Shown: positions 45,501 to 54,095, counted from the first letter of the stretch. The stretch: DNA of 64,000 nucleotides from SKZT01 sp964478625 (GCA_964478625.1 CAYZJH010000010.1:21443-85442), one strand, 5' to 3'. Notes: generated by a model not told the origin, from the sequence alone. Program-made: numbers and translations.

Positions 45501-46549
45501 GCCCTGTCTTTGGAAAACGCTTCCTCGCTGGACAAATAAAAGCTGTCGTTACGCTTGGGATTTTCACCAAAAGGAAAGTAATATTTACCCAGATCCAAGG
45601 GTTCTGTGTTATAGAACGCCATTTCGGGCTGAAGGCCCGGCTGTGCCGGATGAAGCAGATGAACCTCCATCCAAACACGACGCAACTCGGGCAATTGGCT
45701 TTGCCGAACCATTCCTGACAGCGCAATCCCTCCGGGTGTGATAGGAGTGATCAACCGGCAACGTATCCATCGGTTCCTGATGGAGTCGATAGGGCTTTCA
45801 GCAATAGGAGATAATGAATCAAATTCAACGACATTTTCGCCAAACTGATCCAAATGGCCGGAACCGGCCGGAGCTTTTGTTATCCACGCAGTTCCGTCCC
45901 GGATTTCCCATTCCAAACGGCCCCCGTCACCAAGAGGACGATCTGCGATAAAACCCAATCGTAAGCCGGCAATGGATGGATAACCCAGCAACTTTCCGTG
46001 CCCCAGGTAGAGCAGGTGCGGATTGGGGCGATTTCCCTGAAAAAGGAGATGACCCGAAACAGACTCGGGTGTCAAAGCGGATCTCAGGTCGGCATATTTA
46101 TCCTGCGACGGATCGACAACATAGATGGAGTTCAGCTGAGCCCCAGTAACCACAAGCTCCCTTTCAGTTTCGAAAATTACAGGATCGGTTTCACCTTCGG
46201 TCGGCGGGGATGCCACCTGGGTGCCGGCAGGGACCACGGCAATCGGAGAATCCGTAGTTGCCGGTGAAAATGTCAATGGAACGCGGGCAGGTTGTGGCGG
46301 AAGCAATGAAGCTCCGATCAGGTTGAGAAAGGCAAGATAGTTTTTGTCCGGCACCTGATTGAGCCGCTGAATAATCAGTTCGGCAAATCTTGAAAAGATG
46401 TTGATCATTGCACCGCTGAACCCTGTTGAAACATTGCTGACCGGATCAGTTTCATTCCATCCGGTTGCATAGAGTTTCAGAAGGGTTTCAACCTGCCGGG
46501 CGATATCTTTGCTTGAACGAGAATCGATTTTGGGTGTCGGATTAGCCAT
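42560..46549 (-). CDS. Large baseplate J-type assembly protein (Pvc11-position)
   Basis: Protein of 1329 residues, consistent with the putative baseplate assembly family (TIGR02243) of eCIS loci. The start carries the same ARQVETLLKLYATGWNE...FAELIIQRLNQVPDKNYLAFLNLIG pattern as other J proteins. A long middle of beta-sandwich insertions (about 430-950) follows. The C-terminal third holds the J core: RAVTRVDFEDLAMVASPEVSRALCVP and GRRPYQSDLYSLIESIAGVDHV. It overlaps gp25 by one base. It is the main wedge scaffold of the baseplate. Confidence 0.9.
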   Translation of the reverse strand: MANPTPKIDSRSSKDIARQVETLLKLYATGWNETDPVSNVSTGFSGAMINIFSRFAELIIQRLNQVPDKNYLAFLNLIGASLLPPQPARVPLTFSPATTDSPIAVVPAGTQVASPPTEGETDPVIFETERELVVTGAQLNSIYVVDPSQDKYADLRSALTPESVSGHLLFQGNRPNPHLLYLGHGKLLGYPSIAGLRLGFIADRPLGDGGRLEWEIRDGTAWITKAPAGSGHLDQFGENVVEFDSLSPIAESPIDSIRNRWIRCRLITPITPGGIALSGMVRQSQLPELRRVWMEVHLLHPAQPGLQPEMAFYNTEPLDLGKYYFPFGENPKRNDSFYLSSEEAFSKDRAGGLADSGAAIELAVEMANSHLIPEASSGWPSEDLELAWECWDGEGWVKVGTSFSPDWLSLLELDKVPPVVTNPNQEQSQIVVQGTAQKSVSMEISSISMQFSQTMVVAKDRRFAITVPLSPGLNVISCKAQSRRRASIAWAVVFMQTRELKQTIQMEIRNLPDQPLSSEQKEIRLDIRINGPGAGLIKTIRVTNGNAPFQQSTQWIVGQDPKPVPLVVGRNELLFEGLMDNQITGAAITACVGRQAIQPSPDQVTGFSDGSHAFCQSGTIRLKLPDTVMQTTVNGQPGYWLRTRLINGDFGSEAGYSLKDPTDPSQGYFLTLAMFRPPMVSKIRIGYQQTLMDLPESFLSFNNLEFNDLTLINKMGQSAFRPFFPLPDPKPTVYFGFQLPSDQVSFPNRTISLFCRMAEFKYGEKLVPISPLYQKTGGTSDSMVSHWFYMTNRLSSPTKYRLSTYGTIWSTVVEPGELEIGSGEIAAVQVQVTIPAGTLVGSRDIGFVKVIIADDPDHEYTATFTTVVGTEPSGKNKLDLTWEYRNDKGWSELRVRDETQNFIHSGIIEFLAPSDFSSHKKFGSDHYWLRVARDSGQFPFPPRLLRVLNNTTMASQTITLRNQLIGSSDGSENQRFRTTRYPVLSGQQLEIREPEHPSQDEQLTIEKEEGTDAVTILRDEGGNPREIWVRWHEVPDFYGSGPRDRHYLMDHITGEIRFGNGIYGLIPPAGNGNIHMRRYKTGGGKIGNRASNTIVQLKTTVPYVGRVTNTEPAVGGADAENFSLLPERISRSLRHRGRAVTRVDFEDLAMVASPEVSRALCVPLYNLAMDPDATRFKPGIVSLVIVPDSIEAKPVPTQRLIELVRNYLHNHIIPTVQLIIVGAEYIRVDVESEIAITRPEGAGEVRRNVNNALSGFLHPLTGGHDGNGWDFGRRPYQSDLYSLIESIAGVDHVRSLKVTETEERPGVQQTGRYLVYSGTHKIRLTFTDT

Positions 46550-46962
46550 TAACCGGGACTCCCTTCAAGATAAAAAGGATAAACCAGATTAAAAGAATTG
46601 TTTGTCGCTCTCACTTTATATTCAATTCCGATAAAAAGAACGGCGCGATTCTCACCGGAGGTCACCTGAACATCCACTACATCGATACGGGGTTCCCATC
46701 GTAGCAAAGCCTGGCGGACCTGGGAAGCAATGCGAGTTGCCGTGCTAGGACTGTTGACTTCAAAGACAAGATCATGAATTCCACAGCCGAAATCGGGTCG
46801 CATGACCCGCTCTCCAGGAGCTGTTGCCAGAATGATCCAAATTGCCTGGCGAACACTTTCTTCATAAGCCGCTTTTGCAATCTTTCCGCTTTCGAAGTCC
46901 GGCACCACAGGAAATTTCCATCCTACGCCCAGGAATGTGCTTTTCATGGTCCTAAATCTCAT
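46549..46962 (-). CDS. gp25/GPW-like baseplate wedge protein (Pvc9-position)
   Basis: About 137 residues. The ATG at 46962 overlaps the PAAR stop as ATGA. An in-frame ATG at 46947 (MKSTFLGVGW) is a credible alternative start. The family core is present: SVRQAIWIILATAPGERVMRPDFGCGIHDLVFE, with the EPR-like core WEPRIDVVDVQV that binds the sheath initiator. Expected role: nucleation of sheath polymerisation at the baseplate. Confidence 0.92.
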   Translation of the reverse strand: MRFRTMKSTFLGVGWKFPVVPDFESGKIAKAAYEESVRQAIWIILATAPGERVMRPDFGCGIHDLVFEVNSPSTATRIASQVRQALLRWEPRIDVVDVQVTSGENRAVLFIGIEYKVRATNNSFNLVYPFYLEGSPG

Positions 46963-47363
46963 CCTCCTATAAATACCGTGCCGACGGCGATCACCTGCCC
47001 TGAGGGAAGGTCAGAGGGATCATTGCATGTTTCGGCTACATCGCCGTTACGGGCGGCAGGCTTACCATTGATTTTGACAGTCTGGCTGCCTAACATGATC
47101 GTGGCCTTGTTTGACGGTGGTTTTTGAAATGTTGTGCCGGGTGGGGTCGGAAGATGAGGCGGGGAATTGTCCGCGGTGCTGTTCACAGTGGCCGCCGGCA
47201 AACCCATGATATTGACATCACTGCTCAGTGAATCATTGAGGATTCCGATGAAGGGGTGGGGAAGGGGAGTTGGTACGGGAGGTCCCGGAGGAGCCGGAAC
47301 CATGACGATATGAGTATCGGTTCCCAAAACCTGATCTCCCTTTTTTGCCGCCGGCTGTCCCAT
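46959..47363 (-). CDS. PAAR-type spike tip protein (Pvc10-position)
   Basis: Protein of 134 residues starting MGQPAAKKGDQVLGTDTHIVM. It has the PAAR/DUF4150 texture: Pro-rich loops, VNIMGLPAATVNS, TIMLGSQTVKINGKPAARNGDVAETC and a terminal AVGTVFIGG. It forms the sharpened tip on the VgrG-like spike. It lies 15 bases after the gpV-like gene and overlaps gp25 by four bases, matching its place in the spike. Confidence 0.9.
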   Translation of the reverse strand: MGQPAAKKGDQVLGTDTHIVMVPAPPGPPVPTPLPHPFIGILNDSLSSDVNIMGLPAATVNSTADNSPPHLPTPPGTTFQKPPSNKATIMLGSQTVKINGKPAARNGDVAETCNDPSDLPSGQVIAVGTVFIGG

Positions 47364-47377
47364 GATGCTTGCCTTTT

Positions 47378-48025
47378 CTAGTTGATATTTACCATAGAAC
47401 CTTTGATGTTCTGCCGGCCCCCGGCCTTGAGTTCCATGTCCGCATCTGCTTCGATTCTGATATCTGCCTGAGATTTGATTTCAATACCGTTTCCACTGAT
47501 CATCACCTTTCCGTTTCCGGAGCGGATATGGATATCCGAATCCGCTGTAATGGTGATGGTGTTATCCGTAGTATTGATAACGAAACTGTTTTGGCCGCTT
47601 TTATCGAGAATTTCAATCTTTTCACCACCATCGGTGTCATCAAAACGAATAATATGCCCACTGCGTGATTTGAAGGTTCGCATATTGTTGTTACCGTCAT
47701 CGTTAGACTCAGGAGTCTTATCTTTGCCATTCCACAAAGAGCCCAGTACATAGGGAAATTCTACCCTCCCATGTTCGAATGCCACCAGTACTTCGTCATC
47801 CACTTCCGGTAAAAAATAAAGCCCGCGGTCGTTTCCAGCCATGGGAGTCAAAACTCGGGCCCAGTGACTTTCGTCCTGATCCGACAACCACGGAAATCTG
47901 ACTTTCACGCGTCCCTGGTGATCAGGGTCTTGATTGTTGGTGACCACACCCACGGTAACCCCATAAAACCGGCCGTTGTTATCGGATGCCGACAAGAACG
48001 ATGCCAGATAGCTCATATCAATCAT
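47378..48025 (-). CDS. gpV-like spike protein (C-terminal half of a split VgrG)
   Basis: Protein of 215 residues. The OB-fold region (VGVVTNNQDPDHQGRVKVRFPWLSD, ESHWARVLTPMAGNDRGLYFLPEVDDEVLVAFEHG) matches phage baseplate protein V and the gp5-like part of VgrG. A C-terminal beta-helix of short strands follows (SDIHIRSGNGKVMISGNGIEIKS). It overlaps the preceding gpD-like gene by four bases. In Afp/PVC particles these parts are usually one Pvc8 polypeptide. Confidence 0.92.
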   Translation of the reverse strand: MIDMSYLASFLSASDNNGRFYGVTVGVVTNNQDPDHQGRVKVRFPWLSDQDESHWARVLTPMAGNDRGLYFLPEVDDEVLVAFEHGRVEFPYVLGSLWNGKDKTPESNDDGNNNMRTFKSRSGHIIRFDDTDGGEKIEILDKSGQNSFVINTTDNTITITADSDIHIRSGNGKVMISGNGIEIKSQADIRIEADADMELKAGGRQNIKGSMVNIN

Positions 48026-49092
48026 GACGAGTTTCTCCTGACGCTGAAGGCTGTGCGATAACCTTCGTGCGCTGAATAAATATGGGTGGCAGAAACCACA
48101 TAATACTTTCCACTGAAACGGTCTCCCAACCCCTCGATTTTGATTACCGTGCCGGCCCTGACTTCCGTGCGGCCCGCTATTATTCCTTCACCGCCGATAT
48201 AGGTCAATGCCATTTCATTGAACTGGCCCATAGCCATTTTGTCGGCTTCCGCCTGGCTGAATAGCGGCCAGTCAGTACTGGTAAATTGACTCTGTCCGAA
48301 AGCCCTGTCAGCTGCCGATGGCCCGATGGTCTTACCCCCCATGGTACCGGATTCACTGCCTGCACCAGCTTCTGCAATAACAGCTTCCTTGTTTTTGGGA
48401 TTCCATCCGCGTATTACGACCTGACCTGCCTGACCAAGGGTTGTCAGGCGCGGATGAAATTCGATCAGGTCATTTTCCCATGAAAGGGTCAGCACTTCAC
48501 TGGTTGCATTTTGGCGTGGTCTGAAATGAAGGGTTTTATCTTCGACCACCACTTCGAAACCGATACGCCCGGCCCGCTGCTGCAAAAATTGAAGATCGTT
48601 CTGGTTGTGTTGCAATACGTAATCCAGAATTATGCCCGTGTCCTCAGTTTTAGCCGTTAATCCTGCCTCACCTGCGATCTGACCGGCGATATCGCTGTCC
48701 TTGATTTGGGTAAAGGTGCGGGTATTGCGTCCTCTCAATAGCCGGTGCCGACGATCATACCCTCGCACAGTGAGCATCGGAACATTGTCTGCGGAGAACT
48801 CCGGTTCCAGACAGGTGATCTCACCCACCATCAGTTTTTGCAGATTGTCCACATAGCCCATCCGGATTTCCACTTCGTTTCCCACAGACATTATTTCGCT
48901 ATCCGACCAAGTGATTCTGAGGTTGACCATGTCCCAGTTTACCATTTCAATTGCAAACATGCTCAGCGTTTCGATGTCTTCTTCCAGGCTGACACGAAGG
49001 ATATCGTGTTTTGCATTGGTCGGTAACGGTGTTCCGTTTATTTTGACGAGCAAATCAGGAACTAGCCTTGATGTTCCTTCAGAAACCGGCAT
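48022..49092 (-). CDS. gpD-like hub protein (N-terminal half of a split VgrG)
   Basis: Protein of 356 residues from ATG 49092, behind AAAGGAAG. A TTG two codons earlier is in frame. It matches phage late control D / gp27-like hub domain: EVEIRMGYVDNLQKLMVGEITCLEPEF, VRGYDRRHRLLRGRNTRTFTQIKDSDIAGQIAGEAGL and LQHNQNDLQFLQQRAGRIGFEVVVED. It should form the trimeric hub under the tube. Translationally coupled to the gpV-like gene by ATGA. Confidence 0.92.
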   Translation of the reverse strand: MPVSEGTSRLVPDLLVKINGTPLPTNAKHDILRVSLEEDIETLSMFAIEMVNWDMVNLRITWSDSEIMSVGNEVEIRMGYVDNLQKLMVGEITCLEPEFSADNVPMLTVRGYDRRHRLLRGRNTRTFTQIKDSDIAGQIAGEAGLTAKTEDTGIILDYVLQHNQNDLQFLQQRAGRIGFEVVVEDKTLHFRPRQNATSEVLTLSWENDLIEFHPRLTTLGQAGQVVIRGWNPKNKEAVIAEAGAGSESGTMGGKTIGPSAADRAFGQSQFTSTDWPLFSQAEADKMAMGQFNEMALTYIGGEGIIAGRTEVRAGTVIKIEGLGDRFSGKYYVVSATHIYSAHEGYRTAFSVRRNSS

Positions 49093-49753
49093 GATCAATA
49101 CTTCCTTTTCTTAAAGCCTCCGGATCCAAGGCGGGTATATCAAGCCTCTGTCCGGGGATTAATGCGCGAGGATTATCAATGCGGTTGGCTTCGGCAATGG
49201 GTCTCCATAAGGCGGCACTATTGTATTCTTCATATGCAATCCCCGCCAGTGTATCCCCACGTTTGACCACCCGTGTTTTGGCAACATTCACCGACTGCCG
49301 GTTGAGCAACCTTGCTTCAAGCTCATCTGATCGCCACTGCCGGAATGTACATCCCAAAGTAGCGCGCACGGGTGTACCATCATCCAGAAACAGGGTGAAG
49401 CTTTGATTCAGAGACTGTAACACCCAGTCGAAATCATCAAAATTTTGCCGACCCCATTCAAGTTTGCAGAGGGGAGGCCGATGCAAATCTCCATGTTCCT
49501 CAACGGTGGTCAGATGAAAAATCTTTCGGGTGTGTTCTCTCACATCCTTTTTTTCTTCATAGGTATCGAAAAAAAGATCCATGGTCAGACTGGCCGGCTC
49601 ACCATAAGTGAATTGAGATGCGGGTACGTCTCGTTGAACCGATGCTGCCAGGCGCCATTTCGAATTCTTCTGAATTCTGATTTGGTTGGGATTGAACAGA
49701 ACTTTGATTCTTTCCCCGCCTTCCACCTCTATAATCAATTTTTCTAAGGCCAT
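49079..49753 (-). CDS. LysM-containing hub adaptor (Pvc7-position)
   Basis: Protein of 224 residues. The N-terminal domain (KLIIEVEGGERIKVLFNPNQIRIQKNS...ASLTMDLFFDTYEEKKDVREHT) is the tube-to-hub adaptor typical of Afp7/Pvc7. Residues about 163-212 are a LysM domain (RVVKRGDTLAGIAYEEYNSAALWRPIAEAN, LIPGQRLDIP). It overlaps the preceding long disordered gene by 10 bases and the gpD-like start by 14. Confidence 0.92.
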   Translation of the reverse strand: MALEKLIIEVEGGERIKVLFNPNQIRIQKNSKWRLAASVQRDVPASQFTYGEPASLTMDLFFDTYEEKKDVREHTRKIFHLTTVEEHGDLHRPPLCKLEWGRQNFDDFDWVLQSLNQSFTLFLDDGTPVRATLGCTFRQWRSDELEARLLNRQSVNVAKTRVVKRGDTLAGIAYEEYNSAALWRPIAEANRIDNPRALIPGQRLDIPALDPEALRKGSIDHAGF

Positions 49754-51492
49754 TGTCTCAGCCCCCTGCGTTCTTTTTCAACGGCAATTCGCCGCATGAG
49801 TTTATACCAGATTTTGTCCACCAAATGATTCAGATCAACCGAATCACTCGTGTCATTTTCCGAACTGATGGTTCCGTTTCCAACGGGATTGGTTTCTGTA
49901 TCGGAACCTTTTTCAGATTGGGACTTTGATGGATGAACCATCTGATTTCGTTCGGGAAAGGGGCGATCAAGGACTGTTTTTTGAATCAAAGAATGATCTG
50001 ATGGTGAACCAGACATGCTTTTATTCCGCGACCCCTTATGGGGGTACGCAGGAATTCTTTCGGGTGGCCGGGATTTCGGAACAAGCGGCTTTGATTTGTG
50101 ATTGTCCCTGAGATTGTCTGATGAAAACATTTTCTCATTTTCAATTGTCATCGCTTTTGTGTGCACCATATTTTGGGTCGAATATATGGAAAATGGATCA
50201 TATTGTTTCAGATTTTGTGTCGAAATAACCGGTTGTGGCCTTAAGGTGAGGGTTGAATGAAGAAATCGGAATATTGGATCTGACATGGATACCCGCGGTT
50301 GGAACTGCTTTGTTTCAAGCATGAAAAGGTGAGGGAGGGGATTAAGTCCATAACGCCCTGAGATTTTCCGGGATAAAGCTTTGTCTGTTTCCATTTTGGG
50401 TGAATAGGCTATGGGTTTATTCAACCCTGACCTCGACGGCTGCCGATCAGGATATACATTGAAAGTATTTATGGCCGTTGAAGACTGTGGCTGCCCTGAA
50501 GCATTCCCATTCATGTTTTTCCCGTGGGTTGAATTCCGGGATAAAACGGCAAGGGATAATTGGGTTTCCATCCCAGGGAGATACCTGTCTCGTTGGTTGA
50601 CAGCTGTTTTCGGAATACCGGATTTCGTATGGAGTATTTTTGTCATCGCAGAGATTTTAGAAAGTGACTGGTGATACACTTTCGATCCTTTTGGAGCACT
50701 ATCGCGATCTTTAGATAATCTCTCTTCTTGGTTGATTTCTGGGGGTTTTGAAACCTCATTTCCAGATACCTGCTTTTTCCTGCGTAATAATATGGGTGCT
50801 TCAATCTGTCCGATCCCTGATGGTTGTGAAACCGCTAACGGAATACTCAGGAAACTTTCTTTATTTCTGCCCGAAAGTATGAATTTATTTCCAGACTTCA
50901 TTTTTTTTATCGGAATATTCAAAGAAGTTTCTTCGGGTTTGTCTGATCCTGAGTGTCTCCGGATCGATAAAGAAGACATTGTCTCATGTTCGGGAGAATG
51001 GTTGCTTCCGAAACGGGACGATTGAAGGGCTTCCGAAGGATTCCGATCTTTTTGATAGACCTGAGTTTCTATAAGCGAATTATTCTTCAAAGCATCTTGT
51101 CCGCTCGATATCATTGGATAAACGGATTTATCACCAGGGGTTCGGTTTTTGAAACCCACGGGTCTCAGGTGAATGCCGGTTTTACGATGGCTTGTTATCT
51201 TCGACGGCAAGGCGTAGGCCCAAATCCCGGATTTTGGCATATAAGAATTTTCTTTGGATCCCCAGCGTTTCTGCAGAGTCGTCAGAAGGGGAAGCCAATT
51301 ATCGCCTGACCGAAGAAGACGTTTTGACAAGAGCAGCTGAAACCGGCGGTTAGCTGCTCCCGAAGTATTTTCCAATCGTCTGAAAATTCGAGTCGCAAGG
51401 CTCGCTTTCCTTTCTTCGCCTGGAGATGGCTCATCTGTTTGAGTCATTGACTCTCTACCGGTAGTCGATATTTTGGTATCCGTTAAAGGCAT
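49744..51492 (-). CDS. Long disordered protein with conserved C-terminal helix, candidate tape measure or scaffold
   Basis: Protein of 582 residues from ATG 51492, which follows TGAGG at the right distance. The TTG at 51504 would overlap the tube gene. Residues 1-100 are helical and basic (RIFRRLENTSGAANRRFQLLLSKRLLRSG). About 100-540 are Ser/Pro/Lys/Gln-rich with no repeats or predicted fold. The last 30 residues (LVDKIWYKLMRRIAVEKERRG) form an amphipathic basic helix of a type recurrent at the ends of eCIS proteins encoded between tube and hub. No other long tape-measure-like gene (Pvc14) is found here. Function is inferred from position. Confidence 0.6.
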   Translation of the reverse strand: MPLTDTKISTTGRESMTQTDEPSPGEERKASLATRIFRRLENTSGAANRRFQLLLSKRLLRSGDNWLPLLTTLQKRWGSKENSYMPKSGIWAYALPSKITSHRKTGIHLRPVGFKNRTPGDKSVYPMISSGQDALKNNSLIETQVYQKDRNPSEALQSSRFGSNHSPEHETMSSLSIRRHSGSDKPEETSLNIPIKKMKSGNKFILSGRNKESFLSIPLAVSQPSGIGQIEAPILLRRKKQVSGNEVSKPPEINQEERLSKDRDSAPKGSKVYHQSLSKISAMTKILHTKSGIPKTAVNQRDRYLPGMETQLSLAVLSRNSTHGKNMNGNASGQPQSSTAINTFNVYPDRQPSRSGLNKPIAYSPKMETDKALSRKISGRYGLNPLPHLFMLETKQFQPRVSMSDPIFRFLHSTLTLRPQPVISTQNLKQYDPFSIYSTQNMVHTKAMTIENEKMFSSDNLRDNHKSKPLVPKSRPPERIPAYPHKGSRNKSMSGSPSDHSLIQKTVLDRPFPERNQMVHPSKSQSEKGSDTETNPVGNGTISSENDTSDSVDLNHLVDKIWYKLMRRIAVEKERRGLRQWP

Positions 51493-51500
51493 AAATATCC

Positions 51501-51938
51501 TCAAAAGCTCAGAAACAGGCCTTTGTGAACAAATTCAAGGGTTTCCACCGCCAATCCATTTCTGGCGGCATGCAGTTCAGGTCCGATCCATCGCACCGGA
51601 TAGGCTCCGTTGAAACTCCATGCACGTTTTGGCTCACGAATGCTGTTGAGCAGCATTATGGTGATGTTCTGCCGAAGAATGAAACCGTTTATCACGCTCT
51701 GGTACCAGGCCCACAGCAGATCGGGATCGGCCAGGCCACGTTTTAAAATCAGATTTGAAGGATACCGGATCGGGCCGGCCAGTTTGTGAATAAAATCATT
51801 CCGGCCGCCCTCCCGATAGTCATGGACTTCCATTTCAACCTGCAACCCACTGACTTCACTGAATCCTCCGGCCATTATTCCCCCGATTTCCACCAGGAAA
51901 TTGTAGGCAAGATATGGGTCTTTACGCATCAAAGCCAT
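51501..51938 (-). CDS. Tail tube protein 2 (Pvc5-type)
   Basis: Protein of 145 residues with the gp19/tube fold pattern: DPYLAYNFLVEIGGIMAGGFSEVSGL, a VHDYREGGRNDF turn, ILKRGLADPDLLWAWYQSV and a final GLAVETLEFVHKGL. It is homologous to the tube gene at 52476. It is probably the specialised tube-initiating ring at the baseplate, being adjacent to hub genes. Confidence 0.92.
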   Translation of the reverse strand: MALMRKDPYLAYNFLVEIGGIMAGGFSEVSGLQVEMEVHDYREGGRNDFIHKLAGPIRYPSNLILKRGLADPDLLWAWYQSVINGFILRQNITIMLLNSIREPKRAWSFNGAYPVRWIGPELHAARNGLAVETLEFVHKGLFLSF

Positions 51939-52159
51939 GATTCGGTGCTCCCCTCATGGGTTTTGTCATTAATCTGGTGATTGATTTTAGCTGCCTCTGC
52001 TACCCACTGTTGCCGCTCGGAATGTTCCATCCGCATGATTTGATCGTAGGGCCAGTGGAAATAGTAGGAGAGATAGGCTACCTCCTCGAACAGACGGTTC
52101 AAGGGGTAGCCGATTCTCCCCCCGGGCTGAGAAACTCCGTTTCGAAGTCTTTTTCGCAA
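51929..52159 (-). CDS. Small eCIS protein, DUF6760-like (Pvc6-position)
   Basis: About 76 residues. GYPLNRLFEEVAYLSYYFHWPYDQIMRMEHSERQQWV is the recognisable core of small proteins encoded between the two tube genes. No ATG or GTG is available. The only start that keeps the core is TTG 52159, which overlaps the preceding gene by 61 bases in another frame, so the start is uncertain. Confidence 0.75.
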   Translation of the reverse strand: MRKRLRNGVSQPGGRIGYPLNRLFEEVAYLSYYFHWPYDQIMRMEHSERQQWVAEAAKINHQINDKTHEGSTESWL

Positions 52160-52479
52160 TGGGGACAGGTCACTTTTATGCGGTTGTTGCCATTCTCATT
52201 GATCAAACGGTAAAAATCCTGCAAAAAGGCCAGATCCGATGCAAAAAGGTTTTCAATAACCTTGGGGTTAATATGGTCGAGATCACCTAGTCGGGTAATC
52301 ACCCTGGATAAAAGGATAATGACCAGATAACCCGGATTGGCCTGCACACGAGGATCTTTCATGGGAGCAATCTCATCGTATGCAGTAGCCATCCGCATGA
52401 TGCCTTCGCGATGAAGGTTGCCCTCAGTGTCCGCATAGCCCCGGGGAAGCGTAAAACTAAATTCCGTTTGCAGCGTCAT
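52099..52479 (-). CDS. Tail assembly chaperone-like protein with C-terminal zinc-ribbon motif
   Basis: Protein of 126 residues. The N-terminal part (TEFSFTLPRGYADTEGNLHREGIMRMATAYDEI) matches phage/eCIS tail assembly proteins encoded after the tube. The tail has a half zinc ribbon, CPHCEKDFETE. It overlaps the tube gene stop by four bases. Likely helps tube or tape assembly. Confidence 0.8.
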   Translation of the reverse strand: MTLQTEFSFTLPRGYADTEGNLHREGIMRMATAYDEIAPMKDPRVQANPGYLVIILLSRVITRLGDLDHINPKVIENLFASDLAFLQDFYRLINENGNNRIKVTCPHCEKDFETEFLSPGGESATP

Positions 52480-52910
52480 GATTTTTCAACTCCTTCATGA
52501 GCGATTTCAAGATTTTCAATGGCCACCTCATTACCGGTGGCATTAAAACTTGGACCGGTCCATTTGCTGGGCCAGCCCTCGCGAAAATTCCAGCGAAGTT
52601 TTTCTTCACCTGTATCATCCAGCAAAACAATGGATCCGTTTTTGCGTTCGATCTTTCCATCCATAACTTGCTTGCGCCAGTCCCAGAGTTCGGCATCATC
52701 GGTGATACCCCACTTCAAGGTGATATTGGAATATTTCACCAGCCCCGGTAGTTTGCGTGTTGTCAGTGCTTCGTTACCCTCACGGTATTCTATCGGATCC
52801 TGGCTGGAATCCAGACCGGCGCATTCGCGAAATCCGGCTCGGGTGATTCCGTCGATTTCCACCAGAAAATTATACGAACGATAAGGATCATTTCTGTCTC
52901 CTGTTGGCAT
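52476..52910 (-). CDS. Main tail tube protein (Pvc1-type)
   Basis: Protein of 144 residues. NDPYRSYNFLVEIDGITRAGFRECAGLDSSQDPIEYREG, LKWGITDDAELWDWRKQV and NEVAIENLEIAHEGVEK are diagnostic of the inner tube protein family. It is expected to stack as hexameric rings whose lumen holds cargo. Encoded directly after the second sheath gene. Confidence 0.93.
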   Translation of the reverse strand: MPTGDRNDPYRSYNFLVEIDGITRAGFRECAGLDSSQDPIEYREGNEALTTRKLPGLVKYSNITLKWGITDDAELWDWRKQVMDGKIERKNGSIVLLDDTGEEKLRWNFREGWPSKWTGPSFNATGNEVAIENLEIAHEGVEKS

Positions 52911-52929
52911 AATATACCTCCTGCTTGAA

Positions 52930-54072
52930 TTATAAGGGCCGGCCGGGCCCTGTAATCGTTATTCCGTTCGCTCCATGGGCAATATGGATTACAACAAATT
53001 CATTGGGCAAACTCGGCGCAAGGCCGATTTCAGTGACAACAACTCCAAGATCCCGCACTTCGGGAGGGTTGGTGTCGGCATCACATTTGATATAGAAAGC
53101 CTCACGGGATGTATTGCCCATGAGTGCTCCCTGTTGAAAGATATCATTGAAATAAGCTGTCAATTCCCGTGTGATCCGAGCCCAAATACCGGAATCATTG
53201 GGTTCGAACACGGCATTCGTCAAATTCCGCTCGATCCATCGGCTAGCAGTGAGAAACAAACGTCTAACATTCACATAGGTCCAGGCCGGATCATGACTGA
53301 GAGTTCTGGCACCCCAAACCCGAATGCCTCGGCCTTCAAAAATCCGGAGGCAATTGATACCTTTCGGATTTAAATCGTCCTGCTGAAACTTGGTTAAAGA
53401 CAAACCCAGGTCCAGAACGCCTTCAATGATTTCATTGGCCGGAGCCTTGTGAACCCCGATACGCCGGTCACTACGGGCGTAAATTCCCGCAATGTGTCCG
53501 CAGGGTGGAATTAAAATATCTTTTTCAGGCCCTTCCGTTACCCTGATCCAGGGAAAGTAAAGGGCGACGTTAGTCCCCTTGAGCCTGTTGCGATGGTCCA
53601 AAACCTGATGAACTCCTGCATTGGGTAAAGAATCCAGCAGGGCCAGGCGGTCATTTGTTTTATCGCAATGGTGGATCACCAGTTGTTGGAGTTCTGAAGC
53701 CTCGGCCTCATTGGTCATAATGTCCGGAGCGCAGATCAGGTCGATATCATCCCATGATTCCAGCATGGAAAGGGTATGGTCGATTACCGGTTTGGTTGCC
53801 GCTTCAATAGGGACCACATAACAGAGCTGACCTCCGTTTTCGAAAAACCCTCGAACTGCAAACGGCAAATAGCTGTTTACAACAGGTGCTCCGAATTTCT
53901 GCTCAAATTCAGACCATCGGAATAGCCTGAATGCGCCAGGATCATCAGGTTTCTCCGGTCTCTTTTCCGTCAATCCCATAAATACCGGTACGCCCGTCTG
54001 TAAACGTTCAGAAGGGGAAAAGAATATTTCTTCCGTATAAACTCCGGGTGACCGGTAATCTCCGTTAGACAT
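52930..54072 (-). CDS. Contractile sheath protein B
   Basis: Protein of 380 residues. RSPGVYTEEIF at the start, GFFENGGQLCYVVPIE, IPPCGHIAGIYARSDRRIGVHKAPANE and GIRVWGARTLS are sheath signatures. The C-terminal strand arms (TEIGLAPSLPNEFVVIHI) complete the inter-subunit handshake. It is shorter than sheath A and separated from it by 143 bases with an internal hairpin. Probably a minor sheath or baseplate-proximal ring. Confidence 0.94.
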   Translation of the reverse strand: MSNGDYRSPGVYTEEIFFSPSERLQTGVPVFMGLTEKRPEKPDDPGAFRLFRWSEFEQKFGAPVVNSYLPFAVRGFFENGGQLCYVVPIEAATKPVIDHTLSMLESWDDIDLICAPDIMTNEAEASELQQLVIHHCDKTNDRLALLDSLPNAGVHQVLDHRNRLKGTNVALYFPWIRVTEGPEKDILIPPCGHIAGIYARSDRRIGVHKAPANEIIEGVLDLGLSLTKFQQDDLNPKGINCLRIFEGRGIRVWGARTLSHDPAWTYVNVRRLFLTASRWIERNLTNAVFEPNDSGIWARITRELTAYFNDIFQQGALMGNTSREAFYIKCDADTNPPEVRDLGVVVTEIGLAPSLPNEFVVIHIAHGANGITITGPGRPL

Positions 54073-54095
54073 TGGGAATCCTCGTTTCTTATGGC

